Positions 12,393-20,011 of a DNA stretch of 64,000 nucleotides are shown piece after piece. The first letter of the stretch is position 1; every line of letters begins with the position of its first letter. The notes under the pieces are model-generated. The model saw only the letters and a program-made list of their open reading frames with translations. It had not been told where the DNA came from and did no database searches. The DNA is from Epibacterium sp. Ofav1-8 (GTDB lineage: Bacteria > Pseudomonadota > Alphaproteobacteria > Rhodobacterales > Rhodobacteraceae), in the NCBI RefSeq assembly GCF_022348185.1, contig NZ_JAKRFD010000003.1, positions 372,001-436,000 of the forward strand, read 5' to 3'. The translations under genes and the position numbers were made by a program.

Positions 12393-12794
12393 ATGACCGA
12401 CACCACGACGGATTGGTACGGCCCCGATGCAGCAACATTCGGCGACCGCGTGGCGGCGGCGCGGGAAAGCGCGGGCATGTCCCAGGGCCAGCTCGCGCGC
12501 CGCATGGGCGTGAAGAAAACCACCCTGGTGGGCTGGGAGCAGGACCTGTCGGAGCCGCGTGCAAACAAGCTGTCGATGCTTTCGGGCCTTTTGAATGTCT
12601 CCATGAGCTGGCTGCTGACCGGCGAGGGCGACGATCTGTCGGTGCCGACAGAGGACACGCTGGGCGAAGACATGGCGGCGATCGCGCGCGAATTGCGCAG
12701 CCTGCGCGAGGATCTGCGGATGCAGGCCGAACGCGCCGGGCGTCTGGAAAAGACCCTGCGGCGTCTGGCGGCCGCGCAGGAGCCGGCGCAATGA
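12393..12794 (+). CDS. XRE-family HTH regulator
   Basis: 133 residues. The N-terminal ~75 residues form a Cro/C1 HTH (SAGMSQGQLARRMGVKKTTLVGWE, then SMLSGLLNVSMSWLLTGEG). The C-terminal part is an amphipathic helix (ELRSLREDLRMQAERAGRLEKTL) suited to coiled-coil dimerisation. Start set by AAGGAG at about 12380. Its TGA overlaps the ATG of sdhE (ATGA), so the two are translationally coupled; target genes are not known. Confidence 0.85.
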   Translation: MTDTTTDWYGPDAATFGDRVAAARESAGMSQGQLARRMGVKKTTLVGWEQDLSEPRANKLSMLSGLLNVSMSWLLTGEGDDLSVPTEDTLGEDMAAIARELRSLREDLRMQAERAGRLEKTLRRLAAAQEPAQ

Positions 12795-13066
12795 TCGAGG
12801 CCGACGCCGGCCCGGAAAACAGGGAGATCCGCATCAAGCGGCTCTCCATGCGCTCCATGCGCCGGGGGATCAAGGAAATGGACATCCTGCTGTCGGGCTA
12901 TGCGGCAGCGAATCTGGCCGCGATGAGCGACGAAAAACTGGATCTCTATGACCTGCTCCTGCGGGAAAATGACCAGGATCTTTACCAATGGGTAACCGGT
13001 CAGGCCCCCGCGCCGGATCAATTTCACGCGCTGGTCGACGAGATCTCTCGAACATACCAAAAATAA
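12791..13066 (+). CDS. sdhE: FAD assembly factor SdhE
   Basis: 91 residues. SdhE promotes covalent flavinylation of the succinate dehydrogenase flavoprotein. The family signature RGxxE is seen in MRRGIKEMD (residues ~26-34), followed by LYDLLLRENDQDLYQWVTG typical of the five-helix fold. No sdh genes are in the window. Start overlaps the XRE stop by four bases. Confidence 0.9.
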   Translation: MIEADAGPENREIRIKRLSMRSMRRGIKEMDILLSGYAAANLAAMSDEKLDLYDLLLRENDQDLYQWVTGQAPAPDQFHALVDEISRTYQK

Positions 13067-13145
13067 AAGAGAAATCCGGTTTAACGCATTTTCAGGAAAT
13101 ACCGGTCACATTTGTCATGAAGCAATTTCGATTCGGAGATGCTGA

Positions 13146-13643
13146 ATGAGTATGGAACGACCGATCAACCAGCTGGACCGCAAAGGGTTCATGACTGGTT
13201 ACCTTGACGCACTGGCGCTGGTGGAGAGACTTCACCGCCTGTTGCTTGACGTGATCAAGGATGAGTTTGAACGCGTGGGTGTCCTTGACATCAACGCGGT
13301 GCAGGCTCTGTTGCTGTTCAACATTGGCGACAATGAAGTGACCGCGGGCGAGTTGAAAACCCGTGGCTACTATCAGGGCAGCAACGTCAGCTACAACCTG
13401 AAGAAGCTGGTGGAGATGGGCTATATGCACCATCAGCGCTGCGAGATCGACCGCCGGTCGGTTCGTGTGCGCCTGACCCCCCGCGGCCGGGAAATCCGCG
13501 ACATCGTTGCGTCGCTGTTCTCTCGCCATGCGGAGGGCCTGGAGACCAAAGGCGTGATCAGCGCCGAGGGGATCGAGGACATCACCGGCTCCCTCAAACG
13601 CATGGAGCGGTACTGGTCTGACCAGATTCGCTACATCTATTAA
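13146..13643 (+). CDS. MarR-family winged-helix regulator (LdtR-like)
   Basis: 165 residues with a MarR winged helix: INAVQALLLFNIG, the recognition-helix region GYYQGSNVSYNLKKLVEMGY and the wing DRRSVRVRLTPRG. The sequence resembles the alphaproteobacterial LdtR branch known from Liberibacter, which controls envelope/stress genes. GGAGA precedes the ATG by about 8 bases. It is 79 bases downstream of sdhE and may be transcribed separately. Confidence 0.82.
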   Translation: MSMERPINQLDRKGFMTGYLDALALVERLHRLLLDVIKDEFERVGVLDINAVQALLLFNIGDNEVTAGELKTRGYYQGSNVSYNLKKLVEMGYMHHQRCEIDRRSVRVRLTPRGREIRDIVASLFSRHAEGLETKGVISAEGIEDITGSLKRMERYWSDQIRYIY

Positions 13644-14180
13644 GCGCCGTTTTTCGGGCTATGAGGTCCGGGAAGCACAAGACAGGATATGCATCGTCGC
13701 CCCCTATCGCCACAGCCGGCACCGCCGGAGATAGCCATCTAGACCGGACGACCTCGCAAGACTGTCAACCCTGTCCAGCCAGCCGCAGCCAGCGGTGAGA
13801 AGGACGAGACGGGGGCGGTTGCAGAAGCAACCGAGGCACTGCCGATGCCGGAGAACTCGGCACTCTGTTAGATTAGACACGTATCACGTTGCATCCCATG
13901 AGGTCGGGATCGCTGCGACGGTGACCTTTGGGCCACCCGAGCAGACGTTGCCGCCAGGGGGCTGCTGTTGCGGATCGATCATCCCGCATCGCGCCGGGAC
14001 CGATACCTGTGCGGATGTGTCCGGGAATGGGGGCAAGCCCCCGGAGCCCGGGTGCGCATAGGCTCCGACGGCGGGCACCATCGCAGGGCGGTTGGCGCAG
14101 ATGTGGTATGGCCTTTCAGGCTCCCCCGGTGCAGGCCCGTCCTGCGCCGGGCGCCTTGGGTTTGGCACTCTGCGTTGGGC
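13644..14180. other. Long intergenic stretch, no supported gene
   Basis: About 540 bases between the MarR gene and the tandem repeats. Short open frames on both strands lack start signals and look random. I compared it by eye with tmRNA, RNase P, SRP RNA and glycine or cobalamin riboswitch cores and saw none. Confidence 0.45.
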
Positions 14181-14260
14181 AACCTGTGATGAGTGGCCTG
14201 TGTTGAGTGGCCTGTGTTGAGTGGCCTGTGATGAGTGGCTTGTGATGCGTGGCCTGTGAT
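14181..14260. repeat. 14-bp tandem repeat, five units plus a partial
   Basis: Units GAGTGGCCTGTGTT / GAGTGGCCTGTGAT run at 14191, 14205, 14219, 14233 and 14247, preceded by a partial unit ending CCTGTGAT. Differences are one or two bases. The array lies downstream of gloA. Confidence 0.9.
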
Positions 14261-14293
14261 GCAGTCCCTTTGGCGTGCAGCGGAGCAGTAACG

Positions 14294-14323
14294 AAAAAAC
14301 CGCCCCCGAGCGTCGGGAGCGGT
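14294..14323 (-). terminator. Rho-independent terminator of gloA
   Basis: On the minus strand a stem ACCGCTCCCGA / TCGGGGGCGGT is followed by TTTTTT, 25 bases after the gloA stop. Confidence 0.8.
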
Positions 14324-14347
14324 TGCACGCGCGCAGCCGTCGATGGC

Positions 14348-14776
14348 TTACCAGTGGCCGGTGTTTTCCATGCTGGCCCAGGGCTCGGCGGGGGCCAGCG
14401 CCTCACCCGCCTGGAGCAACTCGATGGAGATATTGTCCGGAGAGCGCACAAACGCCATGCGCCCGTCGCGCGGCGGGCGATTGATGGTGACGCCATTGTC
14501 CATCAGATGCTGGCACATCTCGTAGATGTTATCGACCTCATAGGCGAGGTGGCCGAAGTGACGGCTGTCGGAGGGCAATGCGTCGTCGCCATCCCAGTTC
14601 CAGGTCAGTTCGATCGGGGCCTCTTCCTGACCGGGAGGCGCCATGAAGATCAGCGAGAACCGCCCGCCTTCGCTGTCGTGGCGGCGGGTCTCCTTGAGCC
14701 CCAGAAGCGCATAGAACGCCATGGATTTCTCCAGGTCCTTCACGCGGACCATGGTGTGCAGATACTTGAGCGGCAT
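14348..14776 (-). CDS. gloA: Lactoylglutathione lyase (glyoxalase I)
   Basis: 142-residue VOC-fold metalloenzyme that isomerises the methylglyoxal-glutathione hemithioacetal to S-lactoylglutathione. Seen: LKYLHTMVRVKDLEKS with the first metal His, FSLIFMAPPG, IELTWNWD with a metal Glu, HFGHLAYEVDNIY with the second His, and NISIELLQ with the last Glu. Ends with a short extension (PWASMENTGHW). An AAGGA site precedes the ATG at 14776. Detoxifies methylglyoxal in the cytoplasm. Confidence 0.92.
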   Translation of the reverse strand: MPLKYLHTMVRVKDLEKSMAFYALLGLKETRRHDSEGGRFSLIFMAPPGQEEAPIELTWNWDGDDALPSDSRHFGHLAYEVDNIYEMCQHLMDNGVTINRPPRDGRMAFVRSPDNISIELLQAGEALAPAEPWASMENTGHW

Positions 14777-14925
14777 GGGGATGTCCTTCTGTCCTGTGCC
14801 GGAGCACTCCGGCGTTGCCGCTCAACCTAAGCGCTGAAGCGCGAATGTCGAGGGCGCGCGGGTAAACTGCTTGGATCTCTTTCTGCGGCAGGCTATCACC
14901 GGAGGGCAAACAGGAGGCCCGCGCC

Positions 14926-15759
14926 ATGCAGCAGTATCACGACGCCTTGCAGCATATCCTTGACCACGGGGTGGAGACGACAGATCGCACCGGCACCGGC
15001 ACCCTGTCCTGTTTTGGCATGCAGCAGCGCTATGATCTGGCCGAGGGGTTTCCGCTGGTCACCACGAAAAAGCTGCACCTGCGCTCCATCATCCACGAAC
15101 TGCTGTGGTTCCTGTCCGGGGACACCAATATCACCTATCTGAAAGATAACGGTGTTTCGATCTGGGATGAATGGGCGGATGAAAACGGCGACCTCGGGCC
15201 GGTCTACGGGCATCAGTGGCGCAAGTTTCCCCGGCTGGAGCTGGCTGAGGGCACGCTGGGGGATGAGCCGCTCTATCGTGCGGGCACCGTGGACCAGATC
15301 GCCGATCTGGTGGAGATGATCCGCACCAGCCCCGACAGCCGCCGCCTGATCGTGACCGCCTGGAACCCGGGTGATGTGCCCGATATGGCGCTGCCGCCCT
15401 GTCATACCCTGTGGCAGGTGCGCGTGTTGGGGGGCAAGCTGCATCTGCAACTCTATCAGCGCTCGGCCGACATGTTCCTGGGCGTGCCGTTCAACATCGC
15501 CTCCTATGCGCTGCTGCTGCAGATGCTGGCGCATGTGACCGGCTATGAGGTCGGCACCTTTGTGCACACGATGGGCGACGCCCATATCTATTCCAACCAC
15601 ATGGATCAGGTGGCGCTGCAACTGTCGCGCCGCCCCAAGGCCCTGCCGAAGCTGCGCATCACGCGGGAGGTCTCCTCGATCTTCGATTTCAAATACGAGG
15701 ATTTCGAGGTCGTCGGCTATGCGCCCGATCCCACCATCAAGGCGCCGGTCGCGGTCTGA
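14926..15759 (+). CDS. thyA: Thymidylate synthase (ThyA)
   Basis: 277 residues. Methylates dUMP to dTMP using 5,10-methylenetetrahydrofolate, producing dihydrofolate. Seen: DRTGTGT near the N-terminus, [38 protein letters not shown] with the nucleophilic Cys, [18 protein letters not shown] and [15 protein letters not shown] lies ten bases before the ATG. The next gene, folA, regenerates tetrahydrofolate, the usual pairing. Confidence 0.96.
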   Translation: MQQYHDALQHILDHGVETTDRTGTGTLSCFGMQQRYDLAEGFPLVTTKKLHLRSIIHELLWFLSGDTNITYLKDNGVSIWDEWADENGDLGPVYGHQWRKFPRLELAEGTLGDEPLYRAGTVDQIADLVEMIRTSPDSRRLIVTAWNPGDVPDMALPPCHTLWQVRVLGGKLHLQLYQRSADMFLGVPFNIASYALLLQMLAHVTGYEVGTFVHTMGDAHIYSNHMDQVALQLSRRPKALPKLRITREVSSIFDFKYEDFEVVGYAPDPTIKAPVAV

Positions 15760-15786
15760 CCGCATCGGCCAACTCACAGGCATGTC

Positions 15787-16269
15787 ATGATTACACTCAT
15801 CGTCGCCCGCGCCCGCAACGGGGCCATCGGCAAGGACAACGATATTCCCTGGCGCGCGCCGGAGGATCTGAAGGCGTTTCAGCGCGAGACCCTGGGCGGC
15901 GCCATCATCATGGGGCGCAACACCTGGGACAGCCTGCCGGTCAAACCATTGAAGAACCGGTTCAATATCGTGGTGTCCTCCGACCCCACGGTGGCGGAGA
16001 CGGTGGTGCCGTCGATTGCGGAGGCGGTGGCGCTGGCGCGCGCTGCGGGCTATGCGCGGATCTATGGTATCGGCGGGTCCGGGATCTATCGCGGCATGCT
16101 GCCCATGGCGGACCGGCTGATGATCACCGAGGTCGATCTGGACATCGAAGAGGCGGATGCCTTCTTCCCGGACTTCGATCAGGCGCATTGGCGGCAGGCA
16201 GCAAGCCTGCCGCTGCGCGAGGACGCGCCGGCCTGCGTGCTGCGGGAATACCTGCGCGCCACGGGGTGA
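15787..16269 (+). CDS. folA: Dihydrofolate reductase
   Basis: 160 residues; reduces dihydrofolate to tetrahydrofolate with NADPH. Seen: ARNGAIGKDNDIPWRAPEDLK with the substrate-binding acidic residue, IMGRNTWDSLP, and the NADPH-binding IYGIGGSGIYR. It starts 28 bases after thyA and completes the dTMP cycle; the two form an operon. Confidence 0.95.
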   Translation: MITLIVARARNGAIGKDNDIPWRAPEDLKAFQRETLGGAIIMGRNTWDSLPVKPLKNRFNIVVSSDPTVAETVVPSIAEAVALARAAGYARIYGIGGSGIYRGMLPMADRLMITEVDLDIEEADAFFPDFDQAHWRQAASLPLREDAPACVLREYLRATG

Positions 16270-16376
16270 ACGGGGGGCGCGGGCCCGGCGGTTCGCGCGT
16301 TTGACAGGACATCCCGAAACTGCGCCCAAGCCCCGAAGCCGCGGATCGGGCGCAGAGATGTTTTGGGGGAAGGGCG

Positions 16377-16583
16377 TTAGAGCGGGCGAATGTCGCCGGC
16401 CATTTGACGGCCGTCGCGGCCTTCGGTCAGCTCATATCCCACTTTCTGATTGTCAGCCAGGCCTGTCAGGCCCGAGCGTTCGACGGCGGAAATATGGACG
16501 AACACGTCCTTGCCGCCCTCATCGGGTTCAATAAAACCATAGCCCTTGGTGGTGTTGAACCATTTCACGGTGCCACTTGGCAT
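16377..16583 (-). CDS. cspA: Cold-shock domain protein
   Basis: 68-residue single-stranded nucleic acid chaperone. RNP1 (GYGFIEP) and RNP2 (VFVHISAV) motifs are intact. Whether it is cold-induced cannot be told; a 20-bp palindrome lies in its upstream region (16613-16632). Convergent with folA. Confidence 0.93.
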   Translation of the reverse strand: MPSGTVKWFNTTKGYGFIEPDEGGKDVFVHISAVERSGLTGLADNQKVGYELTEGRDGRQMAGDIRPL

Positions 16584-16612
16584 GTCCCGTGTCTCCTTCT
16601 CACTTGCACTTC

Positions 16613-16632
16613 ACTTTGAGCATGCTCAAAGT
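16613..16632. promoter_or_regulatory. Perfect 20-bp palindrome upstream of cspA
   Basis: Arms ACTTTGAGCA / TGCTCAAAGT meet without spacer, 29 bases before the cspA start codon. It could be an operator, or a hairpin in the cspA leader. Confidence 0.55.
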
Positions 16633-16805
16633 ACCTTTCGTCCACAGGCACCGGACCCGATGGGCGGTGCCCGGGCTGCGGAGACCATGACCCTTGGTTA
16701 AAAAGGGCCATATTCAGTGTGGCACGCGGTTTTGAAAAATCAAAGGAAATCGGTGAGACTCTACCGTAAATTGTGTGAAACTTTCCTATCGAGCGGAGAA
16801 CGGGA

Positions 16806-17123
16806 ATGAAGCTCTATGGTCTGAAGACCTGCGATACGTGCCGTAAGGCGATGAAATCACTGCCAGATGCGGAGTTTGTCGATGTCCGTGTCAGCGGCGT
16901 TCCACAAGCGATTATTGAGCGGGCATTTGCTCAATTCCCGGATAAGTTGCTCAATACACGTTCAACCACATGGCGAAATCTGAGCGAGGAGGACCGGGCA
17001 AAACCGCCGTTGGCGCTGCTGGCGGAGCATCCGAGTCTGATGAAACGGCCGCTGATCGAGCAGGGCGACAACCTCTATCTTGGCTGGACGGCCGATGTAA
17101 AAACGGCGCTTGGGGTGGCCTGA
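16806..17123 (+). CDS. ArsC/Spx-family thioredoxin-fold protein (YffB-like)
   Basis: 105 residues with the arsenate reductase-like fold: LYGLKTCDTCRKA, where the first Cys is the family's reactive thiol, then LLNTRSTTWRNLS and HPSLMKRPLIEQGD. The short length and lack of arsenic genes nearby point to the YffB/Spx side, often a glutathione-dependent reductase, rather than true arsenate reductase. Divergent from cspA. Confidence 0.83.
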   Translation: MKLYGLKTCDTCRKAMKSLPDAEFVDVRVSGVPQAIIERAFAQFPDKLLNTRSTTWRNLSEEDRAKPPLALLAEHPSLMKRPLIEQGDNLYLGWTADVKTALGVA

Positions 17124-17144
17124 ACACGCGCCACGGATGGCACA

Positions 17145-17180
17145 AAAACGGCGCGCGCAGGGAGATCCGCGCGCGCCGTC
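17145..17180 (-). terminator. Terminator of the bufferin operon
   Basis: On the minus strand a stem ACGGCGCGCGCG / TGCGCGCGCCGT is followed by TTTTT, just past the DoxX gene stop. It closes the operon that begins at 19792. Confidence 0.8.
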
Positions 17181-17202
17181 ATGTAGGGGGTGCGGTGGTC
17201 GG

Positions 17203-17766
17203 TCAGGGGGCGACATCTCCGTGCCGGCGGCGCAGCAGCGCATCCAGCGACAGGGCGCCCGCGCCCTTGACCACCAGGACCAACAGGACAAAGACCCACA
17301 GCAGCCGCTGGTCCATGATGACACTGTCGGACGCGCGGTCGAACCAGGCGCCCAGCGTCTTGGCATCGGTGGCGCCGTGGCCATAGACATCGGTCAGCGA
17401 CTGCACCACCACAAAGCCGATCATGCCCAGGGCGGCCAGCCGGGTGGCCAGGCCCAGCACGATCAGCAGCGGCAGCAGGAATTCGGCGTAGGTTCCCGCC
17501 ATCACCACCAGCCAGTGAAACAGCCCGAGTTGCGAGACGTCATAGCCCGCGGCCTCCAGCTGTTTGGGGAAAATTTGGCTGTAGGCGCCGATGGATGGGG
17601 AAAACAGCCCCAGAATGCCATCGCCCAGCTTGGTGAGGCCGGAATTCCAGTAGTAGATCAGCAGAACAGCGGCAAAGGTGAAGCGGGCAAGCAGCGGCAT
17701 CAGCCAGTCGCCCGCGCGCTCGATCAGGTCGAAGACGGCGTTATGCAGAGAAATCAGGGCGTTCAT
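17203..17766 (-). CDS. DoxX-family membrane protein of bufferin operon
   Basis: 187 residues with four hydrophobic segments (about 25-45, 80-100, 108-130, 150-172). DoxX-like proteins are the usual last gene of bufferin (GigT-type) operons and may move electrons or thiol equivalents at the membrane. It begins eight bases after bufC stops, so co-translation is likely. Family assignment is secure; the molecular role is not known. Confidence 0.82.
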   Translation of the reverse strand: MNALISLHNAVFDLIERAGDWLMPLLARFTFAAVLLIYYWNSGLTKLGDGILGLFSPSIGAYSQIFPKQLEAAGYDVSQLGLFHWLVVMAGTYAEFLLPLLIVLGLATRLAALGMIGFVVVQSLTDVYGHGATDAKTLGAWFDRASDSVIMDQRLLWVFVLLVLVVKGAGALSLDALLRRRHGDVAP

Positions 17767-17774
17767 GAGAAGTC

Positions 17775-18521
17775 CTATTGCGAGAGGTCGGTGAGGGCCA
17801 AGCCCTCGATCAGAAGCGCCAGCGGGGCGCTGAGGTCGAAATCGGGAAAATCACTTGTGACGGCCTCGGTCGCGGTGCCGAGGGTCTCGCCTGCCTGAAG
17901 TAGGGCAATCCACGCGGCCCCGCCGGGGGGCAGGGGCTGCGGGAGGGGGTCGAATTCGGGTCGGGTGATCAGCACATCCTGCGCACCCGGCTGTGGCTTG
18001 GGCGCGTCTGCGCGGGTGTTGTAGGCCCAGATCGCGTGGATCGGCCAGGCAGAGCGCACGACCGTCATCGCAGGGGCAAAGCCGAGACGGCTGGACAGCA
18101 GCGTGTCAGGCGGCAGCGTGCCGAGGTGCTGCGCGTCAAGCGGCGTCGCGTCGGCGGCGTGGTAGCTGCGGCGCAGGGCCAGTTCCAGCCGCGCCACATC
18201 GCCGAGATAGCCGAGGTGAGAGAGCTGTTCGAGACCTTCCAGGAAATCGGGAAAGCTGTCGCCATAGTGCATCATCAGCGGCGACGTCGGCGGATGCGCG
18301 CGCAGATAGAGCGCGGCGAGACCGTCCATGTTTTCCTGGCCCAGCAGCTTGGCAATGACGGGAAATCCCTGGTGCAGCGCCTCCGTCAGGGAGACGGCCA
18401 CATTGTTGCGATAGACGCTGAAGCGCCGCCCGGCGGGCTGCTGCGCCCCATCCAGAAGACCGTCGGGCACCGGCAGGCGCGCATCGAGTATGGCGCGGGT
18501 GAACTGCTCCGCCCGTGACAT
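17775..18521 (-). CDS. bufC: DUF2063 partner protein of the MNIO enzyme (BufC-like)
   Basis: 248 residues. The N-terminal half is a DUF2063 domain (FSVYRNNVAVSLTEALHQGFPV and HYGDSFPDFLEGL), which in MNIO systems binds the precursor peptide leader and presents it to the oxidase. The C-terminal half is the variable winged-helix-like part. Its ATG overlaps the bufB TGA by one base (TGATG), so expression is coupled. GigB and MbnC are distant relatives. Confidence 0.87.
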   Translation of the reverse strand: MSRAEQFTRAILDARLPVPDGLLDGAQQPAGRRFSVYRNNVAVSLTEALHQGFPVIAKLLGQENMDGLAALYLRAHPPTSPLMMHYGDSFPDFLEGLEQLSHLGYLGDVARLELALRRSYHAADATPLDAQHLGTLPPDTLLSSRLGFAPAMTVVRSAWPIHAIWAYNTRADAPKPQPGAQDVLITRPEFDPLPQPLPPGGAAWIALLQAGETLGTATEAVTSDFPDFDLSAPLALLIEGLALTDLSQ

Positions 18522-19393
18522 CACGCGGCGACCTTCACGGCGTTCAAGGCGGCGGCGGCGCGGGCGGCCTCGGCCTCCAGAACCACCCAGTCGGGGACGT
18601 CGGTGTCCCATTCCACCAGGGTGGGCCGCGGGCCGGAGCGGGCCAGCGTATAGTCCAGCAGCGCCCAGACCGGATCGACCACCTCGGCGCCGTGGCTGTC
18701 GATCAACAGCGGGCGACCGTGGTCATCGGCGTCCTCGTCATGGCCGCCCAGATGGATTTCGCCCACCAGGTCAAGCGGGTAGGCATCGATGTAGTCCTGC
18801 GGGCGATAGCCGAGGTTGGTCGCAGAGACAAAGACGTTGTTGACGTCCAGCAGCAAGCCGCAGCCGGTGCGCCGGGCGATCTCGTGCAGGAAAGCGGGTT
18901 CTGCCCAGGTGCTTTCGGCAAAGGCGAGGTAGCTGGAGGGGTTCTCCAGCAGCATCTGGCGACCCAGGGTGTCCTGCACCTGGTCGATATGTGCGCAGAC
19001 CCGGGCGAGCGTGTCGTCGGTATAGGGCAGCGGCAGCAGGTCGTTGTAGAAATGGCTGTCGTGGGTGGACCAGGCGAGATGTTCGGAAAAACTGGCCGGG
19101 TTCAGCCAGTCGACAAGATGCTTGAGCCGCGCCAGATGCGCGGGATCAAGCGGGGCCTCGCCGCCGATGGAGAGGCCGACGCCATGTACGGAAATCGGGA
19201 AGTGTTGCGACAGGTGGCGCAGCTGTGCCAGCGGTCTGCCGCCGTCGCCCATGTAGTTCTCTGCATGGATTTCCAGCCATTCGACCGTCCCCGGCGCGTC
19301 CAGGATGGCCTGGAAATGCTGTGGCTTGTAGCCAACACCGGCTGCGTCGGGCAGGCGGTTCGAACGGGGAGAGCGGTCAGGGCGGTCAAACAT
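18521..19393 (-). CDS. bufB: DUF692 multinuclear non-heme iron oxidase (BufB-like)
   Basis: 290-residue TIM-barrel of the DUF692/MNIO family. Probable iron ligands are all present: His70 in VHGVGLS, Glu104-His105 in SEHLAWS, Glu150-Asn151 in LLENPSSY, Asp183 and Asn185 in LLDVNNVF, His214 and His218 in IHLGGHDE, and Asp232/His234 in IDSHG. Such enzymes oxidatively remodel Cys residues of ribosomally made peptides; bufferin enzymes convert Cys to thiooxazoles. The substrate is presumably the BufA-like protein 93 bases upstream. Family very sure, chemistry by analogy. Confidence 0.9.
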   Translation of the reverse strand: MFDRPDRSPRSNRLPDAAGVGYKPQHFQAILDAPGTVEWLEIHAENYMGDGGRPLAQLRHLSQHFPISVHGVGLSIGGEAPLDPAHLARLKHLVDWLNPASFSEHLAWSTHDSHFYNDLLPLPYTDDTLARVCAHIDQVQDTLGRQMLLENPSSYLAFAESTWAEPAFLHEIARRTGCGLLLDVNNVFVSATNLGYRPQDYIDAYPLDLVGEIHLGGHDEDADDHGRPLLIDSHGAEVVDPVWALLDYTLARSGPRPTLVEWDTDVPDWVVLEAEAARAAAALNAVKVAA

Positions 19394-19486
19394 GGCAGAG
19401 CTTTCTCTGGTCGGTCTGGAATCCTGTCGGGTCGGGACGGGCGCAACATCGCCGATGCGCCCGTCGATGATGTCGGAGGCCGGTGC

Positions 19487-19792
19487 TTAGGCCGGCAGGT
19501 CGCGCTCCAGCGGCTCCAGCGAGCCCTGACGTTCGGAGCCATCCGCCATTGCGGGCAGGTCCATTTCGGTGCAGGTGCCCTTGTCCACCAGGGTCCAGGC
19601 GTTGCCCTGATAATCCACGGTGGAGGTGCCGGCACAGGTGGTGCCGGGACCTGCGGCGCAGTCATTCTGCCCGGCGAGCGAGACGCCATAGCATTTCTCC
19701 TTGGCCTGTGCGGCGGCCTGGGAGGTGGAGAGGGCGGTCAGTGCTGCGGCAACGGCGCCAGCAACGGCGAGGGTGTTCTTGGTGGTCGACAT
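19487..19792 (-). CDS. bufA: DUF2282 bufferin precursor (BufA-like)
   Basis: 101 residues. A Sec signal peptide (hydrophobic 8-26, cleavage likely after AAAQA, residue 30) is followed by a core with four Cys: Cys34 in EKCYGV, Cys45 in GQNDCAAG, Cys53 in TTCAGTS and Cys74 in KGTCTEM. This spacing is the hallmark of DUF2282/BufA1. Known relatives are modified on Cys by the MNIO enzyme, exported, and chelate copper. AGGAGG lies upstream of the ATG. The tail after residue 80 is acidic. First gene of the operon. Confidence 0.9.
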   Translation of the reverse strand: MSTTKNTLAVAGAVAAALTALSTSQAAAQAKEKCYGVSLAGQNDCAAGPGTTCAGTSTVDYQGNAWTLVDKGTCTEMDLPAMADGSERQGSLEPLERDLPA

Positions 19793-19964
19793 ACGCGTGT
19801 CCTCCTGAAGTGATGAGCGTCGTCTTTGATGACACGGACACCCTAACCGGGGAGGATGGCGAAAAGAAACTCACGAGGGCGTGCCTCACGCCTGCGTCAG
19901 TCAATGTCAGCAAAGCGTTGCCAGCAAGTCGCTGTCTTTACGGTATTTTGGCCTTTTGTAACAA

Positions 19965-19988
19965 AACGGCCCCCGATCGGGGGCCGTT
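19965..19988 (-). terminator. Terminator of thrS
   Basis: A perfect inverted repeat, arms AACGGCCCCCGA / TCGGGGGCCGTT, lies 24 bases past the thrS stop, followed on the minus strand by TT-GTTAC. It separates thrS from the bufferin operon on the same strand. Confidence 0.75.
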
Positions 19989-20011
19989 CGTTTCAGGACT
20001 GCGGGGAAATG

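Noticed and set aside
13644-14180. Known structured RNA (tmRNA, RNase P, SRP RNA, riboswitch)
   Set aside because: None of the core motifs of these RNAs could be found by eye on either strand.
14181-14260. CRISPR array
   Set aside because: Units are contiguous with no spacers and only 14 bases long; no cas genes are seen in the window.
16806-17123. True arsenate reductase of an ars operon
   Set aside because: No arsR, arsB or acr3 gene is nearby, and the short sequence fits the YffB/Spx side better.
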